Assembly: GCA_003645735.1 (NCBI GenBank)
Contig: QNBQ01000166.1
Coordinates: 1-5,221, forward strand
DNA length: 5,221 bases
Direction: 5' to 3'
DNA from: Candidatus Poribacteria bacterium
Lineage (GTDB): Bacteria > Poribacteria > WGA-4E > B28-G17
Below, in pieces: positions 1 to 5,221 of the stretch. The translations under genes and the position numbers were made by a program. The number at the start of each line of letters is the position of its first letter. Position 1 is the first letter of the stretch. The notes under the pieces are model-generated. The model was not told the origin of the DNA. It ran no database searches and saw only the letters and a program-made list of their open reading frames with translations.

Positions 1-100
1 GCGTGCGGAGGCTGAGCGGGGAGGGGATACCGAGGGCGGCGGTCGCGGCGGCACCCGCCCCCAGCACCGGAGCCGAAAGGACTCCCTCGGAGATATGCAT
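1..100 (-). CDS. cbiM: CbiM/NikM, substrate-binding membrane protein of ECF Ni/Co importer (N-terminal fragment)
   Basis: Only the first 33 codons are present; the gene continues beyond the left edge. It starts at ATG (98-100) with a GAGG ribosome binding site at 107-110, inside the end of the preceding gene, whose stop lies 3 bases upstream. The product begins MHISEGVLSAPVLGAG, the hallmark start of the CbiM/NikM family. In that family the N-terminal amine and His2 help coordinate the Ni or Co ion, and the protein sits in the membrane with CbiQ and CbiO. After the hallmark comes an Ala-rich stretch, then an IPSPLSLR segment that differs from the usual basic GLRRLDxER-like run after the first helix; this may be natural divergence or a sequence error. 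The specific metal, nickel or cobalt, cannot be told from this fragment. Confidence 0.8.
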   Translation of the reverse strand, partial: MHISEGVLSAPVLGAGAAATAALGIPSPLSLRT

Positions 101-103
101 CGC

Positions 104-883
104 TCACCTCATCTCGTAAGCTTTAACCCAGATGACCGCCCCGATCTCCACCGGCTTCTCCTCGCCGTCCTTGACCAGCTTCTCCGCCTCCTCGTTCAAC
201 GCCGCGAAACCCCACCAGCCGGCCCTGGGGATGGAATAGGAGAAGACCCCGTTCGCGTCGCACTTTATCACCTGGGTCACGAACGGCGGCGCGGGCGCCT
301 TCACACTGCCGTCCTCGTTGTAATACTCGACCTCCACCTCCGTGAACGGCGCCGGCTTCCCGTTCACCTTGACCAGCCCCCTGAAGACGTTCCCCACGTA
401 AAGACCATAGGGACGGGTCAGGGGGATTATCTCCGTCTTCAGCCCCACCTCCGCGTCCCAGCCCGACTCCATCCCGAAGCCGTTGACCACCACCTTGGTG
501 TAGTGGACGATGAACTTATCCTCCGCCGGCTCCCAATACGGCTTGGGGACGAGGTAGAAGACGTAATCGCCGGGCCGCCTCAGCCTGTATTCGGCCTCCC
601 ACGCCTGATGGGGCTTGTCGTCGGCGTATCCCCTGAGCTTGACGGGCCTGAGCAGGTCGAGCAGCGAGGTCCTCTGCCTTCCCCGGAAGAGCACCCCGAA
701 CTCCGCCGGCCTCTCCATCTCCATCAGATGCCCTTCAAACGGATGGGCGAACATGACCCTGAGCTTCAAAACCCGCCCCTCCTCCGGCGTCACGATATCG
801 TCGGAGGGGATGATCATCCCGAAATGGGCGCATGCGAGCCCGGCCATGGCCGAAAGGCATATGACGGCGATCCCTACCCTCAT
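104..883 (-). CDS. DUF4198 / NikK-like exported accessory protein of Ni/Co ECF importer
   Basis: The 259-residue product belongs by pattern to the DUF4198 family (COG5266, nickel uptake-associated, NikK-like). A signal peptide spans residues 1-19 ([19 protein letters not shown]): basic start, hydrophobic core, AxA-like end. Cleavage would leave His20 as the first mature residue, in the family-typical AHFGMIIPS. Other possible metal ligands are His47 and His52 (AHPFEGH), His92 and His127. Residues about 165-229 look like a beta-sandwich or regulatory-like domain ending in [18 protein letters not shown], followed by a charged tail. It likely acts outside the cytoplasmic membrane, delivering or gating metal for CbiM. 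It starts at ATG with GGAGG six to seven bases upstream, 18 bases after cbiO and 3 bases before cbiM, so it is an integral operon member. Cys18 could suggest a lipoprotein, but Gly at -3 makes a poor lipobox. Its biochemical role in the family is predicted, not proven here. Confidence 0.78.
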   Translation of the reverse strand: MRVGIAVICLSAMAGLACAHFGMIIPSDDIVTPEEGRVLKLRVMFAHPFEGHLMEMERPAEFGVLFRGRQRTSLLDLLRPVKLRGYADDKPHQAWEAEYRLRRPGDYVFYLVPKPYWEPAEDKFIVHYTKVVVNGFGMESGWDAEVGLKTEIIPLTRPYGLYVGNVFRGLVKVNGKPAPFTEVEVEYYNEDGSVKAPAPPFVTQVIKCDANGVFSYSIPRAGWWGFAALNEEAEKLVKDGEEKPVEIGAVIWVKAYEMR

Positions 884-901
884 GGGGCACCTCCCTCGGA
901 A

Positions 902-1567
902 TCAGATGAACATCGGGCGGAGCCTTCCGCCCTCAAGCCTGTAGATCCTATGCGCCACCCGTTCGAGAAACCCGATGTCGTGTGACACGATACAACAGGC
1001 TTTATCGATTGAGTCCAATATCTTCGTCACCCTCTCGTAGGTATCGGGGTCCAGGCCGGTCGTCGGCTCGTCCAGCAGGAAAAGCTCGGGCCGCATCGCC
1101 AGGGCCGTCCCCAATGCCACCAGCCTCTTCTCGCCGTAGGAGAGCTTGTGCGAGAACCTCCCCTCGAACCCCTCCAGGCCCAAAACCCTCATCACCTCCC
1201 TGACGATCTCCCTCACCTCCTCCTCCGATCTCCCCTGGTTCAAGGGGCCGAAGGCAATGTCCTCCTCGACCGTCGGGCAGAAAAGCTGGTCGTCCGAGTC
1301 CTGGAAGAGGAAGCCTATCCTCAGCCTCGCCTCCCTGAAATCCCGCTCATCCCTCATCTCCCTGCCGAAAAGCTTGACCGTCCCTGAGTCGGGTTTGAGC
1401 AGGCCCACCGTTATGAGGAGCAGGGTGGTCTTGCCGCTGCCGTTCGGCCCGGTTATCCCGACCTTCTCACCGGGCATGATCCTCAGGCTCAGCCCGTCCA
1501 ACACCTTCCCCCTGGACGGATATGAGAAGGTTATCCCCTCAAGCTCGACGACCGGCCTCAAACCCAC
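902..1567 (-). CDS. cbiO: CbiO, ATPase subunit of ECF Ni/Co transporter
   Basis: This 221-residue ABC ATPase drives uptake by hydrolysing ATP on the cytoplasmic face, coupled to CbiQ. All motifs are intact in order: an aromatic A-loop Tyr16, Walker A GPNGSGKTT at 40-48, Q-loop Gln89 in FLFQDSDDQLF (typical of CbiO/EcfA), signature LSYGEKR at 142-148 (a common CbiO variant of LSGGQ), Walker B ELFLLDEP with catalytic Glu167, D-loop GLD at 171-173, and switch His196 in SHD. It ends soon after the H-loop, so the C-terminal extension of many EcfA proteins is short or absent. Translation appears to begin at GTG (1565-1567), overlapping the end of cbiQ by 10 bases in another frame, with a G-rich ribosome binding site a few bases upstream; a TTG two codons later is the alternative. 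A single ATPase gene suggests a homodimer. Confidence 0.95.
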   Translation of the reverse strand: MGLRPVVELEGITFSYPSRGKVLDGLSLRIMPGEKVGITGPNGSGKTTLLLITVGLLKPDSGTVKLFGREMRDERDFREARLRIGFLFQDSDDQLFCPTVEEDIAFGPLNQGRSEEEVREIVREVMRVLGLEGFEGRFSHKLSYGEKRLVALGTALAMRPELFLLDEPTTGLDPDTYERVTKILDSIDKACCIVSHDIGFLERVAHRIYRLEGGRLRPMFI

Positions 1568-2274
1568 TTCAAAACCCCCATCCCGATGAGATAAGCCCCC
1601 AACAAGGCGGAGGCCAGGGCGTCAAAACCGCTGAAATCGAGCGTTCGAAGCGTCCTCAGCTCCCCATCGAACCCCCTCATCAGCATCGCCCGGTATATCC
1701 TCTCCGACCTCTCATAGCTTCTGAGCAGCAGCATGCCGACCAGATAGGCATATGACCTGTAGGTGTGGAGGTTAGTCCCCGGCTTGAAGCCCCTGACCCT
1801 CATCGCGTTCCTCAGCCTGATATACTCGTCGTGGATCACCGGGATATACCTGCAGGAGAGGAGGAAGAGCTGGGTCAGCTTCCTCGGAAACCTCAGCTTC
1901 CTGAGGGCGCGGGCGAGCTGGAAGACCGGTGAGATCGAAAGCAGCCCTATGGTCGTCAGAAGTATCAAGTTCGATCGGACGGTTATCAAAAGCGCGTGAT
2001 GCAGCCCGACCGACCTGTCGGGGTAGGAGAAGGGGAGGATCAGCCACAGCAGGAGTATGAACAGGTTGGCCGGGGCGAGCCTTCTGAGAAGCGCTCCGGG
2101 GCTCAGCCGGGCCGCCGAAACGGCGCACAGCGGCAACGCTGAGGCATAGGCAAGGGGTAACGGCCCGCTTTCCAGGGCGACCATGACGGAGTATACAAAG
2201 GCGACGATCAACCTAACCCTCGGATCGATTTGCCCTATGATGCCTCCGCCGCTCCGAACGCCTTCGATCGCCAT
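1558..2274 (-). CDS. cbiQ: CbiQ/EcfT-type transmembrane coupling protein of ECF Ni/Co transporter
   Basis: This 238-residue integral membrane protein is the first gene of the leftward operon and links CbiO to the substrate-binding CbiM. It begins with the family-typical IDPRVRLIVAF and has several hydrophobic segments (about residues 20-34, 40-56, 68-84, 99-116, 177-186 and 220-236). The long cytoplasmic coupling helices are recognisable by two Arg-Gly motifs, MRVRGF near 158-163 and MLMRGF near 197-202, which in EcfT proteins dock onto the two ATPases. The start chosen is ATG at 2272-2274. A TTG six codons upstream (2290-2292) also opens the frame, but it lies only about 10 bases from the predicted transcription start and lacks a Shine-Dalgarno, whereas a weak GGTG lies 8 bases before the ATG. 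The stop overlaps cbiO by 10 bases. The CbiQ family is also used for vitamin importers; the neighbouring CbiM and NikK-like genes point to Ni or Co. Confidence 0.9.
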   Translation of the reverse strand: MAIEGVRSGGGIIGQIDPRVRLIVAFVYSVMVALESGPLPLAYASALPLCAVSAARLSPGALLRRLAPANLFILLLWLILPFSYPDRSVGLHHALLITVRSNLILLTTIGLLSISPVFQLARALRKLRFPRKLTQLFLLSCRYIPVIHDEYIRLRNAMRVRGFKPGTNLHTYRSYAYLVGMLLLRSYERSERIYRAMLMRGFDGELRTLRTLDFSGFDALASALLGAYLIGMGVLKWV

Positions 2275-2308
2275 TTCAATAGCACCATTCAAAATTCGAT
2301 GCCACTAA

Positions 2309-2337
2309 AATATACACCGAGCCGAGGGGAAAGTCAA
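2309..2337 (-). promoter_or_regulatory. sigma70-type promoter of the leftward cbiQ-cbiO-nikK-cbiM operon
   Basis: Read on the minus strand, TTGACT (2332-2337) and TATATT (2309-2314) are separated by exactly 17 bases, each one mismatch from consensus. Transcription would start near 2302, giving a leader of roughly 28 bases before the cbiQ ATG at 2274. The leader is too short for a cobalamin or NiCo riboswitch, so metal control, if present, would be by a protein repressor. Confidence 0.72.
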
Positions 2338-2373
2338 ATTCAAATGCCGAGAGCTGCCGATCCCTCCCCGCCC

Positions 2374-2392
2374 ACCCCGTTAAGCCCGGGGT
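2374..2392. repeat. GC-rich inverted repeat between the divergent promoters
   Basis: ACCCCG (2374-2379) and CGGGGT (2387-2392) form a perfect 6-base inverted repeat around a 7-base spacer. It lies 5 bases upstream of the rightward -35 box and about 36 bases upstream of the leftward -35 box. It could be an operator or activator site. There is no following T-run, and it sits upstream of both transcription starts, so it is not a terminator. Short GC-rich inverted repeats also arise by chance in such DNA. Confidence 0.3.
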
Positions 2393-2397
2393 TCGAG

Positions 2398-2426
2398 TTG
2401 ACGTAGGGGAGCCGATCTGATATAAT
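2398..2426 (+). promoter_or_regulatory. Strong sigma70-type promoter of the rightward cysC-sat operon
   Basis: TTGACG (2398-2403) and a perfect TATAAT (2421-2426) are 17 bases apart, and TG at 2418-2419 makes an extended -10 element. The predicted start is near 2433, giving a leader of about 33 bases before the cysC ATG. The near-consensus match predicts high basal strength. Confidence 0.85.
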
Positions 2427-2435
2427 ACACTTGGG

Positions 2436-2452
2436 TTCCAATTGTATTCCAA
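2436..2452. repeat. Direct repeat TTCCAA x2 in the cysC leader
   Basis: TTCCAA occurs at 2436-2441 and again at 2447-2452, one helical turn (11 bases) apart, immediately after the predicted transcription start. The first copy also pairs with TTGG at 2431-2434. This placement suits a repressor half-site pair, but the motif is short and no regulator is identified. Confidence 0.25.
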
Positions 2453-2454
2453 CC

Positions 2455-2459
2455 GGAGG
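2455..2459 (+). promoter_or_regulatory. Shine-Dalgarno that sets the cysC start
   Basis: GGAGG, six bases before the ATG at 2466, decides the start of cysC. The in-frame TTG at 2442 lies upstream of this site and would place the Shine-Dalgarno inside the coding sequence, so it is rejected. Confidence 0.85.
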
Positions 2460-2465
2460 TCGAAG

Positions 2466-3035
2466 ATGCGATCCGAGGACAGGAGGGAGGGTTTCACGCT
2501 CTGGTTCACCGGCATACCCGCCTCGGGAAAGACCACCCTTTCGATGGCCGTCGAGAGGGAGCTTAGGAGGCGGGGGCTGAGGTTCGTCCAGAGGCTGGAC
2601 GGGGACATCGTCAGGCAGGATTTGACCAGGGATCTGGGCTTTTCGAAGGAGGACAGGGACGAGAACATAAGGAGGGTCGCCTTCGTCGCCTCCCTTTTGA
2701 GCAAAAACGGCGTCGCAACCCTCTGCGCCTTCGTCTCCCCTTACAGGGAGGCGCGCCGCCTGGCCAGGGAGAAATGCCACAACTTCATCGAGGTCTACGT
2801 CAAATGCCCCGTCGAGGTGGCTATAAAGCGCGATCCGAAGGGGCTTTACAAGAAAGCCCTGGCCGGCCAGATCAAAAACTTCACCGGCATAGACGATCCC
2901 TATGAGGAGCCGGAAAACCCGGAGATAGTCGTGGAGACGGATAAGCTTTCGATCGAGGAGTGTGTGGAGAGGATCATGAGCTATCTGGAGCAAAGGGGAC
3001 TTGTGCCCCCCAAGCCCGAGGAGGTGTCGGGATGA
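2466..3035 (+). CDS. cysC: Adenylylsulfate (APS) kinase CysC
   Basis: The 189-residue enzyme phosphorylates the 3'-OH of APS with ATP to give PAPS, the activated sulfate used by sulfotransferases and for assimilation. The P-loop is GIPASGKTT at 16-24 (Lys22), LDGD at 44-47, DLGFS at 56-60 and ENIRR at 66-70. FVSPYREAR at 89-97 contains Ser91, at the position that becomes a phosphoserine in the E. coli enzyme. The family's [14 protein letters not shown] and [14 protein letters not shown] segments, which form the nucleotide and APS lid, lie around 121-149. Length matches stand-alone CysC. The P-loop reads IPASGKT instead of the usual LSGxGKS/T, a departure from the common form but with the critical Gly-Lys-Thr kept. 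It is first in a rightward operon and its stop overlaps the sat start by four bases (ATGA), so sat is probably translationally coupled. Cytoplasmic. Confidence 0.96.
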   Translation: MRSEDRREGFTLWFTGIPASGKTTLSMAVERELRRRGLRFVQRLDGDIVRQDLTRDLGFSKEDRDENIRRVAFVASLLSKNGVATLCAFVSPYREARRLAREKCHNFIEVYVKCPVEVAIKRDPKGLYKKALAGQIKNFTGIDDPYEEPENPEIVVETDKLSIEECVERIMSYLEQRGLVPPKPEEVSG

Positions 3036-4177
3036 TATCGCCCCACGGAGGAGTTCTGATAAACAGGTTCCCCCCTCGGGAGGAGAGGGAGGAATGGCTC
3101 GGGAAGGCGGGGGAGATGCCCCAAATACCGGTCCCGCAAACATTCATCCAAGAGATGGAGAACATCGCCACCGGCCTCTTCAGCCCGCTTAAGGGGTTCA
3201 TGTGCCGCGAGGATTACGAGAGGGTCGTGGAGGAGATGAGGCTGGCGGACGGGACGGTCTGGTCGATGCCGATCGTTCTGCCCATCGATGAGGAGACAGC
3301 CAAATCGTTGAAGGTGGGCTCCTGGGCGGCCGTGACGGACCTCTCCGGAGAGGTCTACGGGGTTATCGAGGTGAGGGATGTCTTCAGGAGGGACAAGAGG
3401 AGGGAGGCCTCGAAGGTCTACGGCGCGACCGACGGGGCGCACCCGGGCGTGGCCAGGCTGTATTCCGAGCCGGAGCTGCTCGTGGGGGGGCCGATATGGA
3501 TGTTGAGGAGGATGAGGCACGAGAAGTTCAAGAGATACAGGCTCGATCCCGCCGATACGAGGAGGATATTCTCCGAGAGGGGGTGGAGGACGGTCGTCGC
3601 CTTCCAGACGCGCAACCCGATCCACCGGGCGCACGAGTATCTGCAGAAGGTGGCGTTGGAGATCGTCGATGGGCTGTTTTTGAACCCGCTCGTGGGCGAG
3701 ACGAAGTCGGATGACATCCCGGCCGAGGTGAGGATGAGGTGTTACGAGGTGCTGCTGGAGCGGTATTACCCGAAGGAGAGGGTTGTCATGGGGGTCTTCC
3801 CGACGCACATGAGATATGCCGGGCCGAGGGAGGCGATCTTCCACGCAATCTGCCGTAAAAACTACGGCTGCACCCACATCATCATCGGGAGGGATCACGC
3901 CGGGGTCGGGAGCTACTACGGCCCGTATGACGCCCAACGGATCTTCGACCGGTTCGACCCGGATGAGATAGGCATAGTTCCCCTGAAGTTCGAACACGCC
4001 TTCTACTGCCGGAGGTGCGGGGGTATGGCGACCAGGAAGACCTGTCCCCATCCTGAGGAGGATCACATAACCCTGAGCGGGACGAAGCTGAGGGAGATGT
4101 TGAGGAAAGGGGTTTACCCGCCGCCCGAGCTGACGAGGCCCGAGGTGGCCCAGATCCTGATGGAGGCGATGAGATGA
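3032..4177 (+). CDS. sat: ATP sulfurylase (sulfate adenylyltransferase)
   Basis: The 381-residue cytoplasmic enzyme makes APS and pyrophosphate from ATP and sulfate, feeding CysC. It is the single-subunit Sat type, not the CysD/CysN heterodimer. It opens with [12 protein letters not shown] (family I.PHGG.LVNR). Active-site motifs are [11 protein letters not shown] at 192-202 (sulfate/ATP-binding QxRN and the HxxH pair) and GRDHAGVG at 286-293. A Cys-rich element, C326-x2-C329-x8-C338-x-H340, resembles the zinc site of Thermus/archaeal-type Sat and is followed by SGTKLRE at 349-355. There is no fused APS kinase domain, consistent with separate cysC. The start is ATG at 3032, with GAGGAGG at 3018-3024 seven bases upstream; the frame is open further upstream without support. 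The stop overlaps the next gene by four bases. Homologues serve either assimilation/PAPS supply or dissimilatory sulfur metabolism; pairing with cysC favours PAPS production. Confidence 0.97.
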   Translation: MISPHGGVLINRFPPREEREEWLGKAGEMPQIPVPQTFIQEMENIATGLFSPLKGFMCREDYERVVEEMRLADGTVWSMPIVLPIDEETAKSLKVGSWAAVTDLSGEVYGVIEVRDVFRRDKRREASKVYGATDGAHPGVARLYSEPELLVGGPIWMLRRMRHEKFKRYRLDPADTRRIFSERGWRTVVAFQTRNPIHRAHEYLQKVALEIVDGLFLNPLVGETKSDDIPAEVRMRCYEVLLERYYPKERVVMGVFPTHMRYAGPREAIFHAICRKNYGCTHIIIGRDHAGVGSYYGPYDAQRIFDRFDPDEIGIVPLKFEHAFYCRRCGGMATRKTCPHPEEDHITLSGTKLREMLRKGVYPPPELTRPEVAQILMEAMR

Positions 4178-5221
4178 GGAAGCTGGCGGTTATAGGCTTG
4201 GACTGCGCCGACCCGAAGCTGATATTCGAGGAGCTGATCGACGATCTGCCCAACATAAAACGGCTGATGGAGGAATCCACATACGGCAGGCTCCGATCGA
4301 TCATCCCCCCCATAACCGTTCCGGCCTGGATCTGCATGATGACCGGCAGGGATCCGGGCGAGCTGGGGATATACGGGTTCAGGAACAGGAAGGACTACTC
4401 CTACGACTCGCTCTTCATCGCCAACTCGACGATGATCAGATACCCGACCGTCTGGGACAGGGCGGGGATCAAGGGGATGAGATCGGTGGTCCTGGGCGTC
4501 CCGCTGACCTATCCCCCCAAGCCGATCAGGGGATGGCTGGTTTCGGGCTTCTTGGCTCCCGATACGGAGGCCGACTACACCTACCCCAAATCGCTTAAGG
4601 AGGAGATCAGGAGCTGGGTCGGCGAATACATATTGGACGTGCCCGATTTCCGGACGGATCAGAAGGATAGGCTGCTCAGGGATATCTACAGGATGACCGA
4701 GGTGAGGTTCGAGGTGGCCAAGAGGCTGGCGGCGGGGAAGGGATGGGATCTGTTCGTCATGGTCGAGATGGGGCTGGACAGGATATACCACGGGTTCTGG
4801 GCCTATCACGACCCGACCCATCACAAGCACGACCCTAACAGCCCCTACCGGGACGCCATCAGGGAGTATACGGCTTACCTCGATCGGAAGATAGGCGAGC
4901 TTCTAGAGGTGTTGCCGGAGGGGTGTGAGGTGATGATCGTATCCGATCACGGCGTCCAGGGGATGAGGGGCGGGGTGAACGTGAACGAGTGGCTCATACA
5001 GGAGGGGTATTTGACGCTCAAGGAGCGGCCGGAGGAGCCGATGAGGATGGGCGAGCTGATAAAAAGGGGATTGGTGGACTGGTCGAGGACGATCGCCGGG
5101 GGCGAGGGAGGGTATTACGGCAGGATATTCCTGAACGTTAGGGGCAGGGAGCCGGAGGGGGTTGTGCCGCCGGAGGAGTATGAATCGGTCAGGGACGAGC
5201 TGAAGTCCAAGCTCGAAGCCA
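4174..5221 (+). CDS. Alkaline-phosphatase-superfamily phosphohydrolase/phosphodiesterase (COG3379-like), 3'-truncated by window
   Basis: The first 349 residues are open to the window end with no stop. It is the type I phosphodiesterase/nucleotide pyrophosphatase branch of the alkaline phosphatase superfamily. Predicted metal ligands are Asp10 in VIGLD, Asp202 and His206 in LDRIYH, and Asp258-His259 in VSDHG; the predicted nucleophile is Thr48 in PPITVPAW. The nucleophile is Thr, not the Cys/Ser converted to formylglycine in sulfatases, so a phospho-ester substrate is favoured. A His-rich stretch, [13 protein letters not shown] at 209-221, follows the second metal motif. No signal peptide is seen, so it is probably cytoplasmic. 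It starts at ATG 4174, overlapping the sat stop by four bases with GGAGG at 4162-4166, and is probably co-translated with cysC and sat. The remaining C-terminal part, which may hold another metal ligand, lies outside the window. The substrate is unknown; PAP, PPi or a sulfated/phosphorylated compound are guesses. Confidence 0.85.
   Translation, partial: MRKLAVIGLDCADPKLIFEELIDDLPNIKRLMEESTYGRLRSIIPPITVPAWICMMTGRDPGELGIYGFRNRKDYSYDSLFIANSTMIRYPTVWDRAGIKGMRSVVLGVPLTYPPKPIRGWLVSGFLAPDTEADYTYPKSLKEEIRSWVGEYILDVPDFRTDQKDRLLRDIYRMTEVRFEVAKRLAAGKGWDLFVMVEMGLDRIYHGFWAYHDPTHHKHDPNSPYRDAIREYTAYLDRKIGELLEVLPEGCEVMIVSDHGVQGMRGGVNVNEWLIQEGYLTLKERPEEPMRMGELIKRGLVDWSRTIAGGEGGYYGRIFLNVRGREPEGVVPPEEYESVRDELKSKLEA

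Noticed and set aside
95..985. Long plus-strand open frame (296 codons) opposite the NikK-like gene
   Set aside because: It is antisense to a protein with a clear family pattern, signal peptide and ribosome binding site; its product is low-complexity His/Arg/Pro-rich, as expected of a shadow frame in GC-rich DNA.
2374..2392. Rho-independent terminator
   Set aside because: The 6-base GC stem has no T-run on either strand and lies upstream of both transcription starts.
2275..2465. Cobalamin or NiCo riboswitch in the intergenic region
   Set aside because: The predicted leftward leader is only about 28 bases and the whole gap is 191 bases mostly taken by promoters; no conserved riboswitch cores were recognised.
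2442..2465. TTG start giving cysC eight extra residues
   Set aside because: It lies upstream of the GGAGG Shine-Dalgarno, which is properly spaced from the ATG at 2466.
2340..3143. Minus-strand open frame over cysC and its promoter
   Set aside because: It is a shadow of cysC; it would also run through both promoters and has no recognisable motif.
2981..4066. Long minus-strand open frame (361 codons) opposite sat
   Set aside because: It lies almost wholly over the well-supported sat gene and translates to a Pro/Arg/His-rich sequence without domain features.
4114..4830. Minus-strand open frame opposite the phosphohydrolase
   Set aside because: The plus strand encodes intact metal-site motifs in a continuous frame; the minus product is repetitive in Pro/Arg/His.
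4174..5221. Sulfatase annotation for the third plus-strand gene
   Set aside because: Tempting beside PAPS genes, but there is no C/S-x-P-x-R formylglycine motif; the nucleophile position is Thr48 in PPITVPAW, as in phosphodiesterase/phosphohydrolase relatives.

Overview
The window looks like a chromosomal segment from a GC-rich bacterium. Two -35/-10 pairs match the housekeeping sigma70 consensus, genes carry strong GGAGG ribosome binding sites, and AGG (Arg) and ATA (Ile) codons are common, a habit often seen in thermophiles and uncultured deep-branching phyla. No marker gene allows placement; a candidate-phylum bacterium (for example Poribacteria-like) is only a guess.

Layout: two divergent operons are read away from a 191-base regulatory region (about 2275-2465). 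Leftward (minus strand) run the genes of an energy-coupling-factor (group I ECF) nickel/cobalt importer: the transmembrane coupling protein cbiQ, the ATPase cbiO, an exported DUF4198/NikK-like protein, and the first 33 codons of the substrate-binding membrane protein cbiM/nikM, cut by the window edge. The genes overlap or are spaced by 3-18 bases, so they form one transcription unit. No CbiN/NikN-type small subunit lies between them; the DUF4198 protein probably fills that accessory role.

Rightward (plus strand) run cysC (APS kinase), sat (ATP sulfurylase) and the first 349 codons of a cytoplasmic alkaline-phosphatase-superfamily phosphohydrolase, cut by the right edge. Both junctions are 4-base ATGA stop/start overlaps, so translation is probably coupled. 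Sat turns sulfate and ATP into APS plus pyrophosphate, and CysC phosphorylates APS to PAPS. The third enzyme has a predicted Thr nucleophile and two-metal-site residues, and its tight coupling suggests work on a nucleotide or pyrophosphate by-product, or on a product of the same pathway; this is inference.

The centre holds two clear back-to-back sigma70-type promoters (TTGACT-17-TATATT leftward, TTGACG-17-TATAAT with an extended -10 rightward), with a GC-rich inverted repeat between them and short direct repeats near each start. No CRISPR array, tRNA, rRNA, insertion sequence or clear terminator was seen. The most interesting points are the cysC-sat-phosphohydrolase coupling and the His that would become residue 1 of the mature NikK-like protein, beside a CbiM that begins Met-His.
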